This document shows, one piece after another, positions 56,001 through 64,000 of a stretch of 64,000 nucleotides of DNA; position 1 is the first letter of the stretch, and every line of letters starts with the position of its first letter. The position numbers and the translations under genes are program-made. The DNA is from Pseudevernia furfuracea (taxonomy: Eukaryota; Ascomycota; Lecanoromycetes; Lecanorales; Parmeliaceae), in assembly GCA_022315425.1 (NCBI GenBank), contig JAIUPT010000050.1:992001-1056000 (forward strand). The letters run 5' to 3'. The notes beneath the pieces are model-generated. The model did not search any database. It was not told the origin of the DNA and saw nothing but the letters and a program-made list of their open reading frames with translations.

Positions 56001-57120
56001 TCAAAAAAACCAGTCTTGACGGCTATGGAATTTCCAATATCAGTCATAGCGTGGGAGGAAAAAAAGACGCCAGAAGACTCACCAATGAGGACACCTCGCG
56101 GCATTGCCCTCGTTTCTGCAATGGCTGAACCATGTTTCGAGACATGCCTCGTGGTATCGGGCCACGCACGCATGGCATATTGACAACGTGCGCCCATTAT
56201 CGATGTTGTCACTACAAATAGGGCAACTGTGTACTTCTTGCAATATCTGGCTATGGGTATCAGCGTTACGACCGCCTCGCTCGGTGATCGCAGGCTCAGG
56301 AATGTGGTTTCTCACAGGAAGCCTTTGCCGGGATGATGGTTCAGGTGCATGAGCTTGTGAAGAGTCCCCTAGCTGACGTCCCAGCCGCGGAGAAGGGAGG
56401 CTCCCCTCGAACAGTAACCCGCGCCCTTGAGACAATCCTGAGCCCTCCGCATGCTGACGCCCGTGCCTTGGAGGATAGGAGCTTTCCCGGGAGAGTGGCC
56501 CTTGTCCTTGAGGCGAAAATGCCGATGCGGAGGGTCCTGGACCGCCGTCGTATGGCGAGTAGGAATCAACCGAAATCAATTTTGCAAAGGTTGCGAGTCG
56601 CTCTTCATCCGCTTGAATCCTACCGCACGCACATTTTGGAGTCAGCATTAATTTCTTCTGGCCAATATAATCGGGTTGCCGAAACTGGTCTGGGCAGCAC
56701 AAAGATGGAGGTATTTGTTTGCCAAAACATGTATTGCGACCTAAGTACTAGAAGACATCTGGAAAGAGTGACCGAAATAGCGTACCAGGCACGTTGATCT
56801 TCAAGCGGCGGAGTACCTAAGCCCAGAGCTCTGTGGAATCTTTTTTTCTCGTCACAGTCCATGTGTGGATCGTCTCGGACGGCGCCCTTGATCAAGGCCT
56901 TCCACTCGTTGGGCAACTCAGCTTGCCGAGGTTCTAGCATTCTGGAAAAGCCAAGACGCACATCGCGATTGCTCTCCCCCCGATAACTTCGTTCGATTTT
57001 GGGTACTAGACAGTCCCGCAGGTGTACCGCAGGTCGTTCGCTCCATACGAGGCCGTTCTCGCAAGCTGTCAGGGAACAGCCGCACTCTGCGTCAAGCCTG
57101 TATCCTATATGATGGTTCAT
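56001..57120 (-). CDS. RING-finger protein, probable E3 ubiquitin ligase
   Basis: Three exons: 57120..56793, 56689..56083 and 56022..56001, giving 318 residues; introns are 103 and 59 nt. The N-terminal half has several Cys (CGCSLTACENGLVW, near residue 14) and an Arg-rich part. The middle is Ser/Pro/Gly-rich and likely disordered. The C-terminal RING begins HSCPICSDNI, continues ICHACVARYHEACLETWF and ends with RCPHC, giving a C3-H-type ligand series. The final Cys codon is formed across the last intron, and the last exon has only 22 nt. The donor of the first intron (GTGCCT) is unusual, so that junction is less sure. Confidence 0.75.
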
Positions 57121-58176
57121 GATGGAAGACTGTTGAAGAAATCGGAATCCTGATCAAGGATCCATCTGGAGGACTGCTGGTTGATTGTATATATACGGGT
57201 ACAAGCGGCCAATTGATGTTTGCTATTTGTCATATTTGACGTATGACGAAAACCAATCAGGTCACTCACTCATTCATCCACTGAAGTAACAAAGCAACAT
57301 GAATCGACGAATATTGATAGAGAATTATGCTAGAGTAATGCGATGCGGAGTCCTCGTAAGCGTAATTATATTACGAATGATTTGTTGCGTACCGAAAACG
57401 GAGGAGGCGTGAAACATGGAGAAACTGGACGTTCAACGGCATTGATAGCATGTTTTCATCTCCACCGCCCAGGTTCAGATGAGTCGAGCAAGTCCCCAAC
57501 TTTTGAACGTGTGATTGGTGACTTTTGAGTGAGTAATTGTTGATGTTCACCTCACCATGTCTTTGGCCCCCCACGTAGGGAAAAAGCCCCATCCGCTGAC
57601 GGACAACAGTTGTATCGCCATCAAACGCGGTTCGAACCCACGGACTCGTACTGGCAAGAGCATAGCCTACTCCATCTGAGACGAGAGAGAGATGCCGTCT
57701 ATACAGATAGATGAACGAATATCACACACACCGTGGGGAGCAAGTATTTCCACGAAACAGAAAACTTTCGACGACGCCGCTCGGGGTGCTCCCGAAGCAA
57801 TAAGATAACATTCGATGTTGAGAACGAGATATCGAAAAGCCATGGTAAAATATTTCGTGAGGCAATCCCTCAATTTTTTGAGGCTTGATTGCCTGGATTC
57901 GAGGCTGACAATCGTCGTCGTGATGAGGTGGGTAGCAGGCCGCCGTTGTCCTACGAATCCAGATTTGAGACGGCCATGGATTCAATTATTTCATGGAAAT
58001 TTGGGGAGCTTACTCAGAGAAGGGATTTCATGCTTCAAAATCACCACGGCTGTGGCACTGAGGGTCATAAAAGTGGTGTTCATAGAAATACAAACACGCT
58101 ATCATCATCAAGGCAGTCGCCATGCTGTTCAACGCTTCGTAATGCAACATGCCGCTAAATGAGTTCTCATCCTAGC
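57121..58176. other. Intergenic between RING gene and noxA
   Basis: No gene supported. It contains a TATATATA-type sequence near 57190 in the RING gene promoter region, and a tRNA-like B-box (GGTTCGAACC) near 57632 without a foldable tRNA around it. Confidence 0.55.
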
Positions 58177-59936
58177 CTAGAAATGCTCCTTCCAGAACTT
58201 GAACCTGACGTCTCTCGATGTTACCTCACCAGCGGCCGTTCTGATATCTCTCGCAGCGTTATTTGGTCCGCAAAAGTATACTCCCACATCTGCTTCTCCA
58301 CCCTTCAGGCCACTCATATAGCTTCCATCTATAATGCCATCCCTCATAGCACCGAAAAGCCTCTTGAAGTCTGGTCTCCCGAAATTGGTTCTGCTGTTCA
58401 GCGCTGTCAAAGGGTCAAGGTCCACGCCGACACTGTTGAGGTAGATGTTTGCCGTTGTGTCTACGTCCAAGCGTTGGGTGAGGTACGTGTGTATGCGAAG
58501 GAATTCGGGACCAGCACCGGAGCCGGCGGCTGCTTCCATAGACTGGGCTTCGAGAGAGGAGAGGAGGGTTTGAAACCATTCGAAAGAGCTGGTGTCTTTG
58601 CAGGCCCAGATAAATTCTACTCTCCGTAGACGACGTGGTGGATTTGGGCCAGCGCGCAAATGCCATATGTTCTTGAGAATACTGGCCCACGGCGTGACAC
58701 CAATGCCCGTGCCAATAAGGACGGCGATTTCATTGTCAAAGACATCCTCTGCCGGAGCACCGTAGGGGCCGTCAACGCGGATGGCGGGCATTTCTTGGCC
58801 ATTTTGTAGAGCGATTTCGTAGATGCCCATGAGATCTAGGCCATCGAATTCTTTCGCTTGGGAGGGTCCAGCTCCAAGAGCGTCACCAAGGGCACGAGTC
58901 CAGTCGCCGATTTGGCGGACATGGATGGAAACATAGGGGTCGAACGGGCAAGAAGTGATCGTGAAAGGATGCCATTGGGTTGTACTGACTGAAGGTACGT
59001 TCAAAAGCAACCATTGACCGGCCTTGTACTTCATGCTTGGTTTGAAGAATTGGATTTCGAGTGCATCGTATGGGTGACGGATGACTTTGTGTATCTGCGT
59101 GGGGCGGCGAGACTGTATCTCACGGTATATCCGCTCCAGCAGGTATAGACCGCCTCCCCAGAGCTCCCACCGCCAGCCCTCATAGCCCAGGCAGTGATTC
59201 CAGAAGGGTGATCCGGCGAAAGGAGAGTAAGGTAGTTCGGTGTCCCGGACGAAGCATCCGGTGGCATGAGTGTAGAGGGCGAGAAAGAAAGGCACAAAAA
59301 GGTGGTGAGTGTACCAGAATGTTTCGTAGGATTGCTGGCGGATTCGAACATGGGAGGTGGTAAACATCATAAGCATGCAGAACAGCATGACATGACCAGT
59401 TATGCCACCAGCCTGGGTGTAGTGTATTTGCACTGCTGTCTCGGGTCTTATCTGGTTTCGTTCAACATTGAAAAAGCTGTCTATGTCAGCGGAGCTTAGA
59501 GCATGAATGCGTTGAGATACTTACTTGACGTAGTGCGCACAAACATGCACACAAGTCCAGAAGAGCAGAGAGTAAGCCACCTGTCTGTGAAACCATTGGA
59601 ATTCATCCAAGGGTAGCCATCTTATCTTCGGTCTTATCCACCTCAGAAGATTCTTGCACATTGGCAATAATATGATCGTCCCATCCACTGACAATGCCAG
59701 ACCCGCACCGCGAGATATCCATACAGAAAATGTGAGTGTGTTAAGTCCAGCTAACCGTTTATCAGATGCTTGCTTCCACCTGTAGATGCATCAGCATTAA
59801 CACATCGGCTCTCCCGTGATAAAGCTCACCATCCTAATACGAACAACCCAACATGTAAGCCATGAAACAAAGTATTGAAAAGTACCATCCTCCACGTCAA
59901 CTCCTTGCTGAACCATCCCTTTTGACCAACCGCCAT
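58177..59936 (-). CDS. noxA: NADPH oxidase NoxA
   Basis: Superoxide-producing membrane NADPH oxidase (fungal NoxA/Nox1), needed in ascomycetes for fruiting-body formation and hyphal signalling. Three exons, 59936..59830, 59779..59525 and 59476..58177, giving 553 residues, the usual NoxA length. The N-terminal half has the ferric-reductase membrane helices with haem-binding His (FQWFHRQVAYSLL, HVCAHYV, YTHHLFVPFF). An FAD site HPFTITSCPF lies near residue 310. The NADPH site follows: GTGIGVTPWASILK, then a CGP motif near the end and the terminal FKFWKEHF. No EF-hands, which separates it from NoxC. It acts with NoxR, Rac and BEM1-type regulators. The gene looks intact. Confidence 0.95.
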
Positions 59937-62432
59937 GCTGATGATATGCCGTTATAAACAATAGAATGCGAAATATGCGTGATACAGATACAGTATCTAA
60001 CAGAGATCATGCAAAGGTGCAGACCGAAGGGTCACAGCGTATCGGGATTTAGAACGGTCCAAGGCGCGCAACAAGGTTCCACTGGAGTCGTTCGATGTCA
60101 TTGACAGCCGGTATAAGAAAGTTGGCAGTAAGAGCTAAGATGTCCAATTGTGATGCTGTCTCGCGGAAGTAATAGGATCCCGTCTGAGTTGTAGAAGCTG
60201 ATTCCAACTGCCATGAAACCTGCAGGCAGCCAGGGTAAAGAAAATCCCTCAATATCTAGATCTCCACCTCGTGACTTTATGCCTCGCACGTTGTGACCTC
60301 CGGTTCTCGTACGTATAAAGGGCTCCAGAGAGGGATCAAAGGGTTCGAAGGATCAGGATTGAGGGTCGAGCGCTTAGCTACTTCTCGAGTTACGCTGAGC
60401 CGGTCGAGAAATAGTTGTCTGTCGTCGCCTTTGCGTGACGCAGGTACCCTTCACCCTTTTTGAAAGCGAGGGCCTTCAAGGCTCAGAAATCTTATACACT
60501 CCTGTCTAAATTGGCGGCCCTGAGCCTGTGGCTGGGAAGACCCCTGAGCTTCTCGGTGACGAGTTCAATTGTGTAGGTTCCGAGACAGATACTCCGAGTA
60601 TCCTGTCGAGTCTCTATACTTCTTGGTCTTTCAATGCGGAATGTGGATGCAGCTCTCAGAAGTGCAGGTCAGGGTGTGGACTGTAGGTTCAAAGGTCCAG
60701 GAAGAAACAAATGGTAGTGTGGCATTTGGCTCTATGAAACGCTCGGAAAGATTCAGCCAGACACTTATGCGTCTACGGCAAATGCTTGCTTAGGACCGAT
60801 ATAGTCAGGGCGCGCGTCTGGGTAGGATTGCAATCCTTGACCCTCGTGGAGACAGCAGTGGGTGTCGAAGATCAGGTCAGTAGCCCTCGAGACAGTCTCC
60901 CAATCGGGATTTTCTTGCGGTGTGACAAGAGTACGAGATCCAAGGTCTCGATCCAGTATCCGTAAACTCGTGACTCGCAAAAGGCCCGTAAAGAGACGGC
61001 TTGCGACTTGAGCCATAGCGATTAGCTGCAGGTAAAAAAGAGGCTTGCGCCAAAAGGCTTTCTGTGTTGGGTCAATTGAGCGTTTCATGCATGACTGGTT
61101 CTTGGACGTTGAAGCTTGCAGTGGTTGGGAAAAGATGTTTTTTACAGAGCCAATCAGCGAAGAGAAATAGACGCTGGAGATAATGCGCTAAATATATTAT
61201 AGCACTAGCTGGACAGTGGCGGCAGCTCGGCATTTCTCAGTCACGCCGTTACAAAACTACCATTAGGTACGGAGTACTTTTCTTAGTCTTTTACTTAAGA
61301 CCATCGTGACTTTGAGAGTTGAGAGTTGAGAGAAAATGGCCGCAAGAGAGCCATCTAGCTCTGTTGGCATTTGGCAATCACAAAAGCCATGAAAGCTTCT
61401 ACCCTTCTACCGTCTCTCGTCGAGGCGAGCTGGAAGTCAAACAGGAGCATGTGCTGCTGAACCACAGTTACAAGATGTAGGGCCACGAACCTATATGCTC
61501 ACAGCTTGTCGCTGCATAGGCGTTCAGACATCCTGTGCCGTCTTTTCATCGAGAGCACAAATCGATGGGCGCGTACTTGAGGTTGTACTCTACTTGAGAG
61601 CTTCAGAGGGGCCCGAAGAGAAGAGACCTCTTCGGAAGTTAGCCTTTTCCCTCTCTCATGCCCATCCAGCGCACTCTCTCCTTAAACAGCACAGACCTTT
61701 TACTTTCATTTGTTACCATGAGCATTATGAAGCTGAAAAAGATGCTCCAGCAGAGTGTTGTGTCTGCAAAGGCCACCTCTTTGCTCTTTGTCGCAGAAAT
61801 CTGCAAAGACAACAGCAGCAGCCAGCTCAAACGACCCTTGCATGAATCTTCTGGTCAAGCCTCCAATCACTGTGCATTTCTCCCATTCACCTTCCAAATC
61901 CACGACTAGCATTGGAGCCGTTAAAGCCCCCCCACCCCCGCTCCCGCCTGTGATTTGCTGCATGAAAATCACACACTAAGTGGACCCTCGGCGGTTATGT
62001 TTCTGTATCTCTGGGACATGGCTTGCATGAAGCTATCGATTGGCGTGAAGAGATTCCTGAAGAATTGAATGGTTACGGTAAGATCGCTGAATTATTGTTG
62101 AAGCGTGTGGTTATGCAGCTACATATGAGCGGGCTCATTGGCCTTTGTCCATGCGCTCAGGCAAAGAGGGGTGGGATGGAATTTGTTTGTCCTTCTTCTT
62201 CTCTTCATACGCTTCCACATCCAGACTTCGTGCCTTCGACCTCGTTGTCGCTCTCATAATCCAGCTGTCCCACCCGAGTCTTACAGCATAGCTCTCCACG
62301 TCATGAGCTGTTGAACCCCCTCAATCAACGACAACATTGCCGACGTCCATTCTCTCTGCCCCGCCACTACAGACAATGCTCGAACCTCGACCCTACCTCC
62401 GATAGCAGTGCTCCCCCCATCACCTCCTGGCA
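59937..62432. other. Intergenic, no supported gene
   Basis: About 2.5 kb including the noxA upstream region. Frames of 60-116 codons occur on both strands (for example 61495..61845 plus) but share no family motif. A pyrimidine-rich leader precedes the gene at 62433. Confidence 0.5.
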
Positions 62433-63092
62433 ATGGGCAAACTAATAAAGAACCACTGGGCCCGCCTCATTATCCTCACCGCCGCAGCCTGTACGTCTCC
62501 CCTTGCCCCCAACGGCCACCCACCAATTAACCCCCCTCCCCCCCTCACAGACCAGATCGCCGCCTCCATCAGCGCCTTCTTCTGGCCGAAGCTATTCTGG
62601 GACTTCCTAACCACGAACCTCGACCCCGTCGTCCGGCCCATCCCCATCCTCCAAATCATCAACCTCCTCCTCGGCCTGCTCGGCCTGTGCTGGGAATGGC
62701 CTCTCCCCCTCTTCACCGCCGCCGCCACCTCCACCCGCCTCCACAACAACCACACCGCCGCCGCCTCCTCCTCCCCCTCGTCCTACGACCACACATCCCA
62801 ACAGACAAAGCCCGGACACAAACACACCGGCTCCGACGGCTCCCCTCCGAGACCGCCGACCCGGACCGCGGCGGCCCTGGCGGCGATGCACCGGAGCATC
62901 GAAGCCAGACTGTTCGTCTACCCCCTGAGCAGCCTGGCGGCGCTGCTGCTGTACCAGGGCACGAACGCGGGGCTCTACTACATCGTCGGCATGGGCGTGT
63001 ACTTCTGGGCCTTTAGCGAGGGCGAGGTGGTGATGGGCGTGCCGTGGACGTTGCCGAGGCGGCGGAAGACCCCGGGCCTTTCGCGCGTCTGA
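62433..63092 (+). CDS. DUF7727 membrane protein
   Basis: Two exons, 62433..62490 and 62551..63092, separated by a 60-nt C-rich intron (GTACGT...TCACAG), giving 199 residues. The start MGKLIKNHWARLIILTAAA and the block FFWPKLFWDFLT, then IPILQIINLLLGLLGLCWEW, are typical of this fungal family. A His/Ser-rich loop follows. The end has SIEARLFVYPLSSLAALLLY and GLYYIVGMGVYFWAFSEGE. Four membrane segments are likely. Function unknown; the family is conserved in filamentous ascomycetes. Confidence 0.85.
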   Translation: MGKLIKNHWARLIILTAAACTSPLAPNGHPPINPPPPLTDQIAASISAFFWPKLFWDFLTTNLDPVVRPIPILQIINLLLGLLGLCWEWPLPLFTAAATSTRLHNNHTAAASSSPSSYDHTSQQTKPGHKHTGSDGSPPRPPTRTAAALAAMHRSIEARLFVYPLSSLAALLLYQGTNAGLYYIVGMGVYFWAFSEGEVVMGVPWTLPRRRKTPGLSRV

Positions 63093-63510
63093 CGGTCGCA
63101 TATACGTCCCTTTTTTTTGGCGGATTCTTTTTGGAGGATTTTGCATAGTGCTCTGATGACCCTGCATGACGAAGCATATACATAGCATGGAGAGGAACCT
63201 GTCGCATTTACAATGCAATTGCATGGACGGAGAAATGAGGGAGAGAAGGGGTTTGCCGAGCATCGATTGGAGATTATTGGAGATACACTATCGAGCCAGC
63301 TGGATGTGAAAGCTGAGCTGTACATACTAAGCATAGTTACTGCTAGCTATATTATTAGCAGAGCAAAATGGGGCACGCCGTCTTCGCCTCTTTCTCATGA
63401 AACCACAAGCATGATGTTAGTCTTCCTTTCTGGCCCTCCATCACCACTGCCGTGCCCGCCGGCACTTCATCTGCTTTCTTCCTCCATCACAAGTCCTTTG
63501 CTTTCACAGC

Positions 63511-64000
63511 TCAATGCGTAAGCAGATATTCCACCGCCCCCTGCACACTCCCGCCCGTCCGCCTCAACGCTTCAATGTTCCTCTCAAACTCGTAAAAACC
63601 CATATCATTCAATTGCCTCAGTTGCTCCGCATACCTGTCCTCCGGCGGCCTGTCATCCTGCGGTGCCGGTGGTGGTGGTGAGCCAAAGCCTCCTGCGCCA
63701 CCGAATCCACCCATTCCACCCAGACCTTGCAGAGCAGCGAAAGGATTGAAGCCGGCTTGTGCTGCTGAATTGGCGGTTGGGTTGTTGGGGTCAGGGTTGG
63801 CGGTGGCATTGGCACCCGTGCCGCCCATTGCGCCCATCATTTGCTGCATCATTTGTGGGTTCTGCATCATGTTCCGTGCCATATCGGCAATGGGATTAGC
63901 ACCCTGTTGCGGAGTAGCTCCAGGCGCTTGCGTCCCAGCTGGTGGAGGCGAGCCTGGAGTGTTGCCGCCCATACCGCCTGGGCCGAAGAGTGCTGCGAAG
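63511..64000 (-). CDS. dsk2: Ubiquilin/Dsk2, C-terminal part (runs off the window)
   Basis: Shuttle factor that brings ubiquitylated proteins to the proteasome. Only the last ~163 residues are inside the window; the gene continues beyond 64000. A Met-rich STI1-type repeat is present (NPIADMARNMMQNPQMMQQM), then a Gly/Ala/Pro/Asn-rich linker. The C-terminal UBA domain reads YAEQLRQLNDMGFYEFERNI, then GGSVQGAVEYLL, with the MGF and LL positions that bind ubiquitin. It ends in TGA at 63511. The N-terminal ubiquitin-like domain would lie outside. Confidence 0.92.
   Translation of the reverse strand, partial: FAALFGPGGMGGNTPGSPPPAGTQAPGATPQQGANPIADMARNMMQNPQMMQQMMGAMGGTGANATANPDPNNPTANSAAQAGFNPFAALQGLGGMGGFGGAGGFGSPPPPAPQDDRPPEDRYAEQLRQLNDMGFYEFERNIEALRRTGGSVQGAVEYLLTH

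Noticed and set aside
57590..57690. tRNA gene on the minus strand
   Set aside because: A GGTTCGAACC box and an A-box-like stretch are present, but the T-stem has mismatches and no acceptor stem or anticodon arm folds convincingly.
62607..63263. Gly/Arg-rich minus-strand frame of 218 codons
   Set aside because: It is a shadow of the DUF7727 gene on the plus strand, caused by its high GC content.
1..64000. CRISPR arrays, bacterial operons, Shine-Dalgarno sites
   Set aside because: The sequence is eukaryotic (spliced genes, fungal families), and no spaced identical repeats of CRISPR type were seen.

Overview
The window is nuclear DNA of a filamentous ascomycete (Pezizomycotina). The evidence is 46-70 nt GT-AG introns, a fungal complex I NDUFB8 subunit, a fungal Munc13-like protein, an NADPH oxidase of the NoxA type, Dsk2, and fungus-only families (DUF6594, DUF7727, CorA-like membrane proteins, a meroterpenoid-type methyltransferase). 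I cannot place it to class with confidence. Gene models were spliced by hand; where I give exons, their lengths add up to an open frame.

Layout. 0-6 kb holds two housekeeping genes, NDUFB8 (+) and a 5-exon Munc13/MUN-C2 gene (-). 7.7-11 kb is a graveyard: a CorA-like pseudogene split by a solo LTR, then fragments of a conserved fungal protein. 12-19 kb is a GMC oxidoreductase gene cut inside an exon by a complete copia retrotransposon (198-bp LTRs, 5-bp target duplication, initiator-Met tRNA primer site). 19-24 kb carries a methyltransferase, an F-box protein and two weak hypotheticals. 25.1-25.8 kb is a TIR element with TA target duplication, and 26.6-27.8 kb an NADP-type alcohol dehydrogenase. 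29.6-33.8 kb is a DIRS-like retroelement (gag, RT/RNase H, tyrosine recombinase). 34.9-45.3 kb holds two copies of a two-gene unit: a DUF6594 membrane protein preceded by a small aromatic/basic protein. 48.5-51 kb has a frameshifted membrane-protein gene, an internally deleted DIRS copy with a gag-recombinase fusion ORF, and a broken FAD-oxidase gene. 51.9-64 kb returns to host genes: a hypothetical, a broken secreted-protein gene, a RING protein, noxA, a DUF7727 protein and the 3' end of dsk2.

Most striking points. (1) In both retroelements nearly every in-frame stop is TGA at a place where tryptophan (TGG) is expected, and the only two differences between the copia LTRs are also TGG versus TGA. 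This suggests a C-to-T hypermutation acting on CCA/TGG, unlike classical CpA-type RIP. Host genes here end normally in TGA, so recoding is not the explanation. (2) The DUF6594 + small-protein pair is duplicated with order, strand and intron layout kept, which suggests an uncharacterised two-component system.
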